In this document: positions 10,497-21,788 of the stretch, one piece after another
Numbering within the stretch: position 1 is the first letter of the stretch
Layout: every line of letters starts with the position of its first letter
DNA from: Isoetes taiwanensis
Taxonomy: Eukaryota; Streptophyta; Lycopodiopsida; Isoetales; Isoetaceae
Direction of reading: 5' to 3'
Assembly: GCA_021234155.1 (NCBI GenBank)
Contig: JAJEKV010000299.1
Span: forward strand, 188,001 to 252,000
DNA: 64,000 bases
Program-made: the position numbers and the translations under genes
Notes under the pieces: generated by a model
The model's database searches: none
What the model saw: the letters and a program-made list of their open reading frames with translations, nothing else
What the model was told of the DNA's origin: nothing

Positions 10497-11840
10497 CAAT
10501 GACTCATTCTTCTAACAAAAAACACGGGGTCGAATTTCTCTACACATATGGGGACTTGCATTCATCCTTCTAAGAAAATTCCAATTTCTCTACACATAAG
10601 AAAATATTGGCCAAATATCCCAAACACTCCATGTGCTTATACAAAATTATAACTAGTATGGCCCTCCACCAATCAATTTAATGGACTTAGCACGCATTCT
10701 TCTAAGAAAAAACATGGGGTATTTCTCGATACATAATAGGCCATCGGCCAACGATCCCAAACACTCCAAGGAATAACCACAAAAATGCAGACGAGTATAA
10801 CCCTCCCCAATCAATTTAAATGACTTAGCAATAAGTCTTCTAAGAAAAAAAATGGGGTCCAATTCTGTGTACATAAAGGGCCATCGGCCAAAGATCCCGA
10901 ACACTCTATATGCTTATACAATATGGTATTTGAGTCGCAAAATTTGGTTTTGGCTTATTGTGGTGCTTCCACGTGGCAAGCAATCCCATTGCAGAATGGT
11001 AGTTGAGTCTACCATTTTGCTTCTCCGCTTTCTAGCCAGTTAACACAATACTCTGTTTTCTGCAACACTTTGTTTCTGCTTAGAATTTTAGAGCTCTGTT
11101 TCCACAATACTTTGTCTCTGGTCAGTTAGTTTGACGTCGTCCTGCCGACAACAACTTTGATCCATGAATTGACCCTTTGATATTTCGAAACACTGTTTTC
11201 ATATGAGGCAAAAGCTTGATTTGGCCGGATTTGGTGGAGGCGGAGCTCTGCTCGGCTGTAAACCCATTTTTTATATAAGGTAGAAGCGAAAGAAAGCTAA
11301 GGTCATACATGGATGCATTTGCAAGGTCGTTACCATATCTAAAGAAGCTGCCAAGAACAGAACAAACAACTGCACATCGTCTAGGAAGGGAGGTTCTGCT
11401 TGGCACCATCGCTGCTCCAAAATGCTCTGGCGCAACAAGCGGATATAAATTTTGCTTCCCAAATACCATATTGTGGGTTCATCCACTCCGGGCTAACATC
11501 GGTCGCGGGACCCCACTGGTACATGCCAGAATGGCAAATATCGTGAACCCATACAAAAAATGCAGACAAGTATAGCCCTCCGCCTATCAATTAAAAGGAT
11601 CTAGCACTCAGTCTTCTAAGAAAAACATAGGATTCAATTTCGCTACACAGAAGGTGCCATCGGCCAAATATCCCAAACACTCTATGTGCTTATACAAAAA
11701 TGCAGACACGTATAGCCCTCCACAATCAAATTAAAGAGCTTTGCACTCATTCTTCTAAGAAAAATATGGGGTCCAATTTCTATGTACATAATGGGCCATC
11801 GGCCAAAGACCCCAAACACTCCATATCTAGCATAATAACG
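10497..11840. repeat. Composite repeat: two ~140-bp monomer arrays around a unique core, copy 2
   Basis: A first array of about three monomers (10.5-10.92 kb) is followed by a ~460-bp unique core. The core runs from TATGGTATTTGAGTCGC, through AACACAATACTCTG and TTTGATCCATGAATTGAC, to TCGTCTAGGAAGGGAG. A second array of about two monomers (11.55-11.83 kb) follows. The same order is seen at 33.3-34.85 kb, so the unit moves or duplicates as a block. Open frames here are shadows of the repeat. Confidence 0.8.
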
Positions 11841-12384
11841 AGGGGTTTATTTTGTATTTTTGTACGTTTTATCCTAAGGTTTTCATATGATTTGATGGTC
11901 GTATTACATGGCACATACTAATGCGTACATCTAGAGTGCACATTGTATTCCATGTTTTAATTCTTAGTTTAGCCCCATGTTTGCATGGTTTTTGTGCCAT
12001 CCAAATTTACCATCCTGTTTTAATGGCCAAGATTGACTCTTTAAGTTCTTAATCAAGGGATGATATTGAAGCCCCATTTAGCTTCTGGTAAATCTGAAAA
12101 CTGGCATGCAGATATCGAGCTATTCCTTTCTAGGGTAGGATTTACCTGCCTTAGGGTTTCAGTTATTTGATTAATAGAACAACGAGCGCTGCTTGGTTAG
12201 GGAACGGCACAACGGTTAAGGGAACGGCTTCAATATCCCTTTCTCGGATGTATCTTGAGTTTTTATCGATCCCAAAAATGATGTAAAATGGTTTATAGAT
12301 CGGTGTTTGAAACATTTTCTGATCATTTCTTAGCTTTCTGTATTCGGAATCAGTTAACTGCTGAGGAAGACAATCTTCTACCAA
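11841..12384. other. Non-genic stretch
   Basis: No gene or recognisable element seen. A minus-strand open frame at 12163-12393 shows no known motif. Confidence 0.4.
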
Positions 12385-12645
12385 ATGCTTCATCGTGATA
12401 CAATTGCATGCACTGCCATAATTGTTTCATGTGCACAGGAGGGACAGCTTGAAGTTTCGCTCCAAACCTTTCAGCAGATGGACCAGAGGGATGTTGCAGC
12501 ATGGACTGCTACGATTTCTGCATATACTCAGCGTGGGCAACTGCAGGGAGCTCGTCAGTTCTTTCAACGGATGCTGAAAGAAGACATACAACCTGATAAG
12601 GTTGCCTTTACCAGTCACGATAATGCACTTGGCTTCTTTTCTTAG
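12385..12645 (+). pseudogene. PLS-type pentatricopeptide repeat (PPR) fragment
   Basis: The frame reads RDTIACTAIIVSCAQEGQLE, then RDVAAWTATISAYTQRGQLQ, then GARQFFQRMLKEDIQPDKVAFTS: two and a half PPR motifs of the S/L/P series found in organelle RNA-editing and RNA-processing proteins of land plants. A real PPR protein has 10 or more such repeats, usually a targeting peptide and often an E/DYW tail; none is present. Coding sense is lost on both sides. This is a gene fragment, not a functional editing factor. Confidence 0.75.
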
Positions 12646-14295
12646 ACATACAAGAATGACTGTAGCATGTTCTTCAATTGCTTTTTTAACCTTTCACGAT
12701 GTTCCAAGAGCTCTTGAGCTGCAGCATTGATGAAGATGGTGCTTATATGGAAGGATCTTGGGGCTGCGACAGAGTTATACGGTCTTAAGCTGTGTCTTCA
12801 GGTAGTGCCAGTTATAAACTAGATTCAAGAATGAGGAGGAAGAGCTTCAGCAAAAATATAGAAACTAAAGAGATTTTGTGCCAGGGTGTCAGCTCCATCC
12901 GTCAAAGTGAAGCAAAGATGTAACAAAGAGTGCTGAGGTAAGTTGGTTCCATTTAGACAGAAACAGATAAGTCCAAATGGTGTGCATACCTGATGCTTGT
13001 GCGGATGAAGTTGTACTGGCTGCAGTGGCACCAAAGGAAGGATGGAAATGAGATGAACTAAAACACAGATCAGTGTCAATCATAGGAGCTTGTTTCTAAC
13101 TCTGTAGAAGTTGGTCTTTCATGGTATGTAGTTTTATACTCAGAAGCTATACTCAGAAGCATCTGATAGAGACATAGACAAATTGCATTCTTCTTCTTCT
13201 TCATTTAGCAATGTTTAACATTTGCATATAATCGGATCTATTATGTTCACCTCTATCACATTCTCCGGCACTAGTTACTTATGATTTATACATGCTCCTT
13301 TATTATGCTATTTGCATCTGCTCAGATTTTGTGCTCCTCAACAGGATTCTTAATGGAGGCAATGGATGAAAGTGGAACAAGGGTAACAGAGTAACTGGGG
13401 TCTTTTACATGATCTTTTTAACATAGATTGGATCTTGCATATGCCACATGATGTCAAATCTTGTCATCTGCAATAGACTTGGAGTGCATGTTTCTTGTAT
13501 GGCTACTTTTTCTCCAACTGAAGCAGATTAGAGTCGATGTTCTCGATTTTTGCAAACATATACCTATTTATGCAATTTTTTATTAGCAGTAGTGCATCTT
13601 TCATATGATGCGAGGGCATCTCAAGGGTCATTTCCAGATCCCTTCTAAGGGCTTGCACGAATCCATCAGGTGGAAAAAAGGGGGCAAAAATGCTTTGCAA
13701 AGAACCAACTTGGGATGCCTATACATGCCTATTTGCAATGTAAATCATTGCTTGGCGTTATTAGTTATTACTGTCAGTAAGTTGCCGCAATACCAGCTCG
13801 GCTATTTGGTTATTTGCTTGTCACGTGCAATCTTGAATCTCCTGAAACAATGCATGCTCTGGGATGGTCACTAATTTCATGCTCTGGGATGGTCACTAAG
13901 TGCAAAGACAGACTTGCATTTTACCAAGATGGAATGCAAAAGCATTTTGCAATGTTAGAATAAAAAATACAGGTGCACTTCATTATTAGGTTTATCATTT
14001 CTATTCGTCCTCTATCGCCATAATTTTTTTGTCATAACACCCATTCTATTCGACGAATATGTAGCACAACTTCAACAATTGTTCACTTTGTGCACAACGG
14101 TCATTCATCCTTATTTGGCAAACATATAGATTGGTATAGTTTTGCAAGGTATAGGCACTATGGTTTTGCAAGGATACCTTGGGTTCAAGTCCCATATTGT
14201 AAAGTTCAAGTCCCATATTGTAAAGTTGCTATTCATTACATGTTTGTTCTATTGCACTTTTCTCATGTTTGTTCCATTGAATTTTTTTTATATTT
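12646..14295. other. Non-genic stretch
   Basis: Nothing convincing. A GGGTTCAAGTCCCAT motif resembling a tRNA B box is at about 14179-14193, followed by a 21-bp direct duplication (GTTCAAGTCCCATATTGTAAA). It could be a worn SINE head, but no A box is clear. Confidence 0.35.
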
Positions 14296-14364
14296 AATAT
14301 CAACAATATTCTTTTTAAGGGCCCGAAGGGCCCAAATTTTTTTCTACACAACCATTACTCCTAC

Positions 14365-14717
14365 ACATATAATTAAAATCCCCCTAAAACCCCCTTTGGT
14401 TTGGGTGCATATTCACACGGGGGATGACGTAGGGCAGCGAGAGCCTCTTTTATATTTCCTAAAGTCATATAATACATGTACGAAATCAACACCATTTAGT
14501 ACATTGCTTCAAACCTTATAGTATTTCGTAAACCTCATTATACAGTATACCAAAACTTGTACAAGCATACCCCATAAACGAGGATTGCTATCTATGGTCT
14601 AGATCGAGGAATAACTAGCAAATATGCCCATCCAACAGCTCTCGATGCCCGGAGTCACCCCCCGTGTGAATATGCACCCAAACCAAAGGGGGTTTTAGGG
14701 GGATTTTAATTATATGT
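14365..14717. mobile_element. 353-bp MITE with ~80-bp terminal inverted repeats
   Basis: The left arm starts ACATATAATTAAAATCCCCC and continues through CCTTTGGTTTGGGTGCATAT and CACACGGGGG. The right arm is its reverse complement, ending at 14717 and pairing for about 59 bp almost perfectly and about 80 bp with mismatches. The ~190-bp interior is non-coding. A half copy is at 5233-5445. No target duplication longer than a few AT bases is evident, because the flanks continue the palindrome (ACATAT/ATATGT), so superfamily is not assigned. Confidence 0.8.
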
Positions 14718-14931
14718 ACAATAACAGGGGGTCCCAGCATGGAAAAAATTAGCGGCTATTATTAGCCAAATGGCAATTTTTCAGGGGGTCTAGGCAATTT
14801 TTGCGGCGAATTTTATGAAGAGAGATTTCTTTTGAAAAAATAAAAAATAGCCATAGTTAAAACAAGTACTTCATTATTTTTTTAGGATTAGCCAAACTAT
14901 TTTTCCCCTTTTTCTTAATGAAAAGGGATTA

Positions 14932-14963
14932 AACCATCATTCAATTAAATTGGGATTATGTCT
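14932..14963 (+). repeat. Left 32-bp inverted repeat of a 12.1-kb block
   Basis: From AACCATCATTCAATTAAATT onward this 32-bp stretch is the exact reverse complement of 26990-27021. The match stops sharply on both sides. Confidence 0.85.
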
Positions 14964-15895
14964 ATTCCAAAATCGCGCCGTATAAGCTATTTATTGACCA
15001 TTATATTGAATTAACCACACTTTTGCACTGAGTTCATTTTCGGGCTAGGAAGATGCATTTTATGTTGAAATGCAAGGGCATCCAAATATTCGGTCCAAAT
15101 GACCCATATTATGAAAGAATGTTGGCAATATAAAAAGTAGGAAATTGCTTATTAATTGCATAATCACCCGGCGACAACGAAATCTAAACATTGAAATTGT
15201 AGTGTTTTACGAATAAATAAATGACAAGCAAGTTGCTTCTGAACGAGAGATTTTCAAGGGTCAAATCGGCGTGGTGGCGATTTTATTCCCATAAATAACG
15301 TATTATAGTGGAACATAAACTTTAAAAACTAATCCGAATCATCGCCGACAAAGGCCGGCAGCTTGCGGTCTCTTGAGATCCTTTCGATCATGAACAAACC
15401 ATGCTCGGATTCCATATAAGATGGATTACAACATCAAAGGGATCAGGATAGAAGCGGGGCCGGGATTCATAGCAACGACATCAAGCCGGTCCCCCGGTTC
15501 TATTTCTAGCTCTCGCGGCACCGCAGAGGTCTGCGTGGTTCATCTGGCGGGTAATAGAATGTGCCATAATAACAAGCGTAGGCGGAAGCCCGAAGCCGAT
15601 GGTTTGCCAATTTCATGCATACGTATTTATAGACACCTAAATTATTGACGGTATATACATACAAATTATTGCAAGTATAACAAATCATACACGTAATATA
15701 AAAGAACAATATTATACGAGAACCAATAATCTTTGATATAAGAACACAATATATATTCGAAAGAGTTTGGTGTAAAGTATATTTCATATTCAAAACTTTT
15801 TGGAAAGTGTATTTCCGTATACATATATATATATATATCAAAAAGTTCCCTTTCTAGAACGATCTTCTCTAGGTCCTGTCAATTTCCCCGTCCGA

Positions 15896-16483
15896 TTAAG
15901 TTCGGGTATAGTGTTTGTATCTCTTCGACCTTTTTCCTGTAGCTATTTCTTGCAAGATTCGACAAAAAGCGGGGAAGTCATCTTTGTCAAAATCCTCGGG
16001 ATGATAGGATGGTGGATTTAGTGATGGTGGATGATTGAAGCAACACTTCAAGGCGTCATCATCAACTATAATGATGTCTTCCTTCTCCCGAAGCCAAGTC
16101 ATCCATCATGTCGCTCAAGCATTTCACAAATATTTTTTTACCTGTAGGATCCTTTGGGTTATTGAATGACTTACATTTGCTCTGATCCCAAACAGATGCC
16201 CAATCTCTATGTAACTCAGGAACTACTCTCAAAACTTCCTGTATATTTCTATTCTCCATCGGCGACCAAATTGCACAACGAAATAAAAAGAAAGCTTGGT
16301 CTAACATCTCCCTTCAGATAATCTACCCGCGGATATACCCATTTCAGATATGTCTCAAATGGTTTTCGTGCATACCATGATAAAGGAAATTGTGCTTTAG
16401 GTAACGTTTTGCGAGCACTCCATTCAAATCGAACACCGTAATTTTGGAGGAAACCGGAGTAGGTCGTAATAATAAAGCACACA
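15896..16483 (-). pseudogene. FCP1/NIF (HAD-fold) phosphatase-like domain, frameshifted
   Basis: The minus strand spells an FCP1-homology domain in four successive frames. Frame 1 has the strand-1 motif ITVFDLNGVLAKRY (HAD motif I, with N for the second Asp of DxDG). Next come ETYLKWVYPRVDYLKG, then CAIWSPMENRNIQEVL, KCKSFNNPKDPTGKKIFVKC and a final EDIIIVDDD...PEDFDKDDFPAFCRIL, the C-terminal acidic motif. FCP1-type enzymes dephosphorylate phospho-Ser/Thr, classically on the RNA polymerase II tail; the altered motif I makes catalytic activity doubtful. The order is right and substitutions look few, but small indels break the frame at about 16350, 16280 and 16090. It is either a young pseudogene or a stretch with consensus indel errors. 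Confidence 0.7.
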
Positions 16484-16595
16484 CTTGTGAGACAAGGAAA
16501 AGAAAATTGAAATCGCTACCGGTAGCGATTTTCAATCCTGTTTGAAGAATTGAAATCGCGCTGGGCGCGATTTTCATTTCGTTTGAATAACATAC
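16484..16595 (-). other. Putative 112-bp intron containing two hairpins
   Basis: On the minus strand the donor GAAAAAG|GTATGTT and acceptor TTGTCTCACAAG|TGTG join two coding frames in phase 1 (…NRTEK | VCALLLRPTPVSSK…), which supports a real intron. Two GC-centred inverted repeats fill it: ATCGCTACCGGTAGCGAT, and AAATCGCGC-TGG-GCGCGATTT. Confidence 0.6.
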
Positions 16596-17061
16596 CTTTT
16601 TCGGTTCTGTTCAACATCCGCAATGATGAGCTTACTCTCGGTTTGTCTTCGGGTCGCCCGGAAGTGTCGACCACATCACTTAGTGTTTGAACTATGGTTG
16701 ATACTTCATTACTCTTTATGCTAACCCCGCATTTCGAGCTTTTTCCGAATCCCTTTGTATCATCTAGGATTTTGTCTTCTTCGTTTGCGTTACCTACATC
16801 CACTTCTGTCGGATTTTCCAATGTGATTGGAAGGATAGGCACGCTCTCGGCCGCATAGTTAAGCTGTTGCTTGTCGATATTCTTCTTTATGCCCTCTATA
16901 TGCTTTCTCATTTCTTCGCCTGCGCGGCCGGATCTGCGGTAAGCCGGACTTAGAGCTGGAAGCTTTATTTTTGCACTACCTAGCGGACCCCTAGGTGCCA
17001 CCTCTAGCACTTTCTCGAAAAAATATCGAGGAAGTCCTTGGCTTGACCATCGAGACCACAC
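16596..17061 (-). pseudogene. N-terminal flank of the FCP1-like gene
   Basis: A minus-strand frame of about 155 codons leads to the splice donor at 16595. It is low in hydrophobic residues and has a Lys-rich helix-like part (EEMRKHIEGIKKNIDKQQLN) and a Ser/Thr-rich part near the C-terminus. No domain is recognised. The ATG at 17061 is only the first Met in this frame: coding-like sequence continues upstream in another frame, so this is probably an interior part of a larger protein. Confidence 0.45.
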
Positions 17062-17179
17062 TTTGGCATTTCCTAGCTAGCTTCGAGCTTCTTCACCGAC
17101 ATAACCTCCAACATGAAACTCCCAACACGTAGACTCTAACGGGCGGAAGGCTTCAATCGGAAAACTGGAAAGGGCCAAA

Positions 17180-18180
17180 GAAAACCGTACTTATTCAGCC
17201 TCCCTTATGCGCCGTCGGTAGCTCATACTTGATTGGTGAATTAAGGGACGGGGTCGACCAGGTTTTTCTTCTTCCTCTTCCTCTTCCTCTTCGTCCAGGT
17301 CCACATCCACATCTGCGGTCCCTTTCCCTTTGTCTTCGCGAATTGGATTCGACATAAAAACATTCTTCAATAGGGGTTCATCTAGCCGATAGCATCGCCA
17401 AGCAATCTTCTCACCTTCGGTTTCCCCTTGAGTCTTTCATATTCTTTATCATCCATAATGGCTATCATAAGGACTAGCACATGTGAGATCTTACTTTTCG
17501 GTACTAAACTCACTATCTTTGTTTTCATCTATCATTCTTGCTTGCCTCATCACTTTAATGCATTCGACATCATTTTGCGGCAGACTAGTGCATATCGCGT
17601 AGGAAATGTCTGAGTGGCAAACTGTCACGATAGTATAATGCATCTCGGTCGTCAAACCACCGCATGTGTTGAAGAAGGTGTTGTAATCATCCTGTGTCCA
17701 TCTCGTACCCGCGGCTATCAAGAACAAATAGAGTGATGTCGGTTGGCCCTTCACCTACCTCGGCATGGCACACTTATAACCGGTGGACACCTTATAGAAA
17801 AAAAGGAGACTTCGTCTCTTGCGCCGTCTTCTTCACCAAAGCAACTTTTCTTTTTAGGTCGGGGCCGCAAACTTTCGTGTGAATCCCCTTAAGAGTTGCC
17901 ACATTCTTAGCCTTTTGTGCGCTTCACAAAATCTTTTGACCAAAATACATATTTCTTAATGTCATCATTAGATACGTTGTACTTTTGCATTAAGCCTATC
18001 TCTCGATAACATCATGTCTCCCCGAGAGCCTTTGCGGTTCTTCACCAACGGCTTTTTCGGGACTTTCATATTCTTTTATCGATTCGCATGCATCTTGAAA
18101 GATGTCAAGTGCTTTTCGCAGACGTTTTCTTGTAGATAACTTCCTTTTCGATGCAACTATCTAGAAGCAGAGATTAATTC
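17180..18180 (-). pseudogene. Middle part of the large broken minus-strand gene
   Basis: Translated across several frame shifts, the minus strand gives long coherent stretches. Read from high to low coordinates these are KALDIFQDACESIKEYESPE, WSKDFVKRTKAKNVATLKGI, CGPDLKRKVALVKKTAQETK, WTQDDYNTFFNTCGGLTTEM, DISYAICTSLPQNDVECIKV, RMIDENKDSEFSTEK, ISHVLVLMIAIMDDKEYERL, GKPKVRRLLGDAIG, and an acidic run of Asp/Glu before RPRPLIHQSSMSYRRR. No domain is recognised with certainty. The segment around WTQDDYNTFF, preceded by LIAAGTRW, faintly recalls an N6-adenine methyltransferase DPPW region, but the catalytic motif itself is not visible. The codon sense argues for a real protein that was intact recently. 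Confidence 0.45.
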
Positions 18181-18560
18181 TCGCATCATCAATCCTTGTG
18201 CCTTTCTCATTTCGTGATACCTATATAAAAATAGGCGTATCTTGCGGAGGAAACCCGCCATCTGAATCGGCAACTTCTTTTTTCGAAATAGGCGTCCCAA
18301 AATTCGTTCCACTTTTCCCATACACGGTGAAGAAAAAAAAACAATCTTCTGGGCATCCTTTGGCACCGTTTGCTCTTACGTGCCCGGCTTATTGCATCCC
18401 CTTTTTTCTTCTTTGATCTAGTGGCCTTGTTCTTGTCCTGTATTATGGTTTGCACGGTGTCCTTTCTAGTAATTTGAATTCGCACTCTTAGATTGCCCTT
18501 GTCCGGTCGGCATTGGTTTTCCATATTCGATCCATTGGTTACTGGCGTGCGAAGCGCTCC
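18181..18560 (-). pseudogene. Basic region of the broken minus-strand gene
   Basis: The minus-strand frame at 18207-18575 is very Lys/Arg-rich (NKATRSKKKKGDAISRARKS) and looks like a nuclear or nucleic-acid-binding linker. It lies between the hairpin cluster at 18.6-18.9 kb and the KALDIF... segment. No domain recognised. Confidence 0.35.
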
Positions 18561-18599
18561 ACATACGGACCGCAAAATATGGGCGTTAGATAAAAAATA

Positions 18600-18902
18600 A
18601 AGCAGTGTCGTGAAAGTAACAATATAAAAAGCGCGCCAGCGTTTTCGTTAATCGCGTATTTACAAAAAAGCGGCGCTGGCGCGATTTCTTCATGATGAAG
18701 AATTGGCGCCCGGCGCCGTTTCTTTGTAAATCCGTCACACAAATAACAACATAAAGCAGCGCCCGGTGGCGTTTTGCTAATCACGTATTTAGAAAATCGC
18801 AGCCATATGAAGAAATGGCGCCGGCGGCGTTTCTTGCCATAAATACGTGATTAAAAACGCGGGCGCTGGCATTTAACATTATATGTGTGGAACATAAAAT
18901 AC
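18600..18902. repeat. Cluster of nested GC-rich hairpins in a probable intron
   Basis: About six short palindromes occur within 300 bp, e.g. GGCGCCCGGCGCC (centre about 18710), AAGCGGCGCTGGCGCGATTTC (18668-18688 region) and AAATGGCGCCGGCGGCGTTTC (about 18815-18835). They are nested in a larger inverted repeat whose arms are TAATCACGTATTT and AAATACGTGATTA (18778-18853). On the minus strand the segment is preceded by a possible donor (TACAAAAG|GTATTTTATG at 18902). The RNA would fold into a multi-arm structure. Confidence 0.7.
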
Positions 18903-20010
18903 CTTTTGTACAGGAATGTCTTTCCCATATCATTCGATGGCTACCGATTTCGGCTAATTGGCTGCACATTTTGTTGTGGAGCCAGCGAGGAATCGGCAAT
19001 TACATTTGAATACGATCTATAGAATAACCGATTTCCGGTTTTTTGTGCTTGATCGATCAAAACCTTAGCCTCCTTGAATCAATGGCCATCTATTATCATG
19101 AAGTGAATATCGAGGTTGCCGGTTAAATCTTCAAGTTTATTCCATATCAACACCTTCTTCATCTTCATATCAAAAGGCACCACATCTGCCAGGCATTGGC
19201 AAAATCCCGGGTTTTCTATCATGCCGCCGACTATTTCCATTTGCGTCGCTTGTCAAATCTTCTGGCGACAAACATAGCCTTCGTGGACTGAAAAAGCACA
19301 TGCCGACATGGATAGGATGCGTGAAGCTAAGGCCCGATGGATACTTGTCGACATATTTCTTGAGTTTGCTCATGGCCTCTAACCTGCCTCTCGCCTTGTC
19401 ATCATCACTAGTCATATCGTAATGCCTAGAACGCCCGGTGTTTCCACGGCTCTAGAACTTGCATCTTCCTTCTCTTTTTAAAGCTTGTAGGTACTGAAGA
19501 CTAGCCGACGACCTTATCTTGATTGCTCTTCTCACGGTGAGAGACCTTCACATATTTTTTGGTGTCAATAGATCACCACGACCCGACCAAATTTGAAGAG
19601 GTTATCTGCGGCCTCATCCGTTCTTAGGGTGGGTCTCTTTAAAGGAACTAACTGCCGATAATTTAACTTCTTCAATACTTTTTATTTTTTCGACCCGCTT
19701 CAAGTAATAATGAATAAAGTAAGAATCGGCCCTGTTCTTCGCGCATGTGATCGAGAATACCTTGTTTCTTCATTTGATCTGTTTCCTTAACTCTAGACAT
19801 GAAAATCAGATCGTCTTTCCGCTAGTCTTGAAGATCTCCACATACCATTGAGCCCTCGGTAGATCTTCTTCGGACATGGAGGCTCTACGAGCCTTCATTA
19901 TTTCGGGTCGTTATCGTCAATGGTCTAGCGTGTGCCAAATCAAGAAGCCGATACATCTTCATCCGTTCTTGGTTTTTAAATGCGGATGTCCCGGACCCTG
20001 AGCTTTGCTT
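18903..20010 (-). pseudogene. Upstream part of the broken minus-strand gene
   Basis: Minus-strand coding-like stretches, in order, include MSEEDLPRAQWYVEIFKTSG, FMSRVKETDQMKKQGILDHM, REEQGRFLLYSLLLEAGRKN, QMEIVGGMIENPGFCQCLAD, VVPFDMKMKKVLIWNKLEDL, KEAKVLIDQAQKTGNRLFYR and GKTFLYK at the possible donor. They sit in different frames separated by single-base indels. The protein looks soluble, with no transmembrane segment. No known family is recognised, and any link to the FCP1-like domain downstream is inferred from strand, order and shared indel style. Confidence 0.4.
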
Positions 20011-20061
20011 TTCTTTTCACATTTTTAGAAGATCACGAAAGTTACAATCATGTGGTGAGTA

Positions 20062-20088
20062 ATGAAAATGCGCCCGAAGCGTTTTCAT
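20062..20088. repeat. Short GC-centred palindrome
   Basis: ATGAAAATGCGC-CCGAA-GCGTTTTCAT: one more copy of the dispersed hairpin type, AT-rich outside and GCGC at the core. Confidence 0.7.
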
Positions 20089-21600
20089 AGGCATTTACTT
20101 TCAAAAACATAAATTGTACACGGGGAAAGTAGCGAGACAACCAAAACCACTCATAATTATAAATCGCCGAAGCCCGGCGTTCTTAGAGGGGACCTACGGA
20201 CACTTCTCTTTTATAAGAGACATACTAGGCTACAAAAAGACTTGTCAAAAGAACGGAGAATCTGAAGTAAAGACTTACGGTCTACATTATACAAAATGGA
20301 GAATTGTTCCAACAAAAACATATCGGAGTAAAGGAGAAGATTATAACAAAAAACACACAAAACAAGGTAGTAAAAGCATTAGAAATGACACGTAAACAAT
20401 ATGAAAGGTAGACAATACACGAGACACGATACCGAGAAAATACACGGGTTGAAAAACATCCTAGAAACCTAACAATAAAAGGGACCGCGAAATCAATTAC
20501 AAAACAAAAACAGATCAATTACGGCTTGTTGGATCAAAACTTTACGCTTGTTCGGCCTCCGGGCTTAGGATTTGTGCTTTTGGGCTGTAAGCCCACCTCT
20601 ACGGCCGCGCCGCCGGCGGCGAGATCCTCTGGGACGCCATAGAAGCGCAAGTGCGGATAGTATGAGATGGGGTTTTGGTTTAAACTTATATGTATCGTTC
20701 ATAATCTAGGCCGCCGATTTGTGAAAGTAAATTCAAATTCGGCGTCCTTTTAAATTTATACCGCCTTTAATTAACCGCCCCGTCCGGCTCATTTACAAAT
20801 TTAAATTGTGTTTTTCTTTTTTAGTGCAATTTCAAGATAACAATTAATTATTAATTTCAAGAAGCATATGTGGCAATCTACTACCACCTAATCGGCCACC
20901 TACTATCGGCGCCCAAGATCATTCCTAGTATCGGCCAAGAACAATCGACTATCGAGCGCCAAGATCCGATTCGATCCCATTCGATCGATCGAGCCGCCTT
21001 CAATCCATTCGATCGAGCCGCCTTCAATTCCCATTCGATGTCTGCTGAACTATGGTGAATTGAATGCATTCTCTTGTTCTCAATTTTTCGTCCCTCTATT
21101 TTTTACAATGCATTACGGTTCTTTATCGATTATGGAGAAGAATGCTATCTTTTAACAAACAAACTTGAAGGCCGAGTAGGATTGTGTAAAATCGAAGATT
21201 TGACTCCAAGTTCTATGTGTCATGGTGTTCCTCTTGGAACAAGTTTACGTAAGATTTCTATTCTAAAGCGCAATTATGAAGATGAGGCTCTTCCAAGAAG
21301 ACATCCGGTGGCGATCTGGTTGGTGGCGTGGGCACATTTGTAGCATGGCCAAAAGAACGCCCGAAAAAGGTATGTATATTTGGATATTCAAAAAAAAGAA
21401 TATATCATATCATCTGGCGTGATGTTGTGAACTTTGAATTACGTGATGGTCTTTAGCTTGATCTTATCAACCCCATGAAACTACACATTAATGAAAATAT
21501 GTAGTTTCTTGGGGTTGGTCCTCTTGGCTGGAGGGCATCACAGGGATTCAATGTTGTCGACATTGCATAAAAAAAAAATAAACTAATGACGAGAAAAGTA
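20089..21600. other. Unidentified CpG-containing stretch
   Basis: No recognised gene. A plus-strand frame at 21074-21343 contains LEGRVGLCKIEDLTPSSMCH and could be an exon relic of unknown type. Short direct repeats of CATTCGATCGAGCCGCCTTC occur near 20980-21030. Confidence 0.35.
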
Positions 21601-21604
21601 TAGT

Positions 21605-21700
21605 GCAAAATTGCGCCAGGTCGCGAAGTTTGTATTCATATTCCAAAAAAGTTATGTACATTTCTTCTTCTGCAAAAATGCGCCAGGCGCGAATTCTTTC
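21605..21700. repeat. Two short GC-centred palindromes
   Basis: GCAAAATTGCGCCAGGTCGCGAA (about 21605-21627) and GCAAAAATGCGCCAGGCGCG with flanking AATTC (about 21672-21696) belong to the dispersed hairpin type seen at 16.5, 18.6-18.9 and 20.06 kb. Confidence 0.7.
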
Positions 21701-21788
21701 TATCTCTACAATATGTCAGAGACAGGCCCACTTCATCTGCCCAATCCGCAAGAAGTCCCACCTGAACCACCCTGATATGACAGGATCC

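Noticed and set aside
17491-17754. Confident annotation as a DNA adenine methyltransferase
   Set aside because: Only faint resemblance; the DPPW-type catalytic motif cannot be read in any frame.
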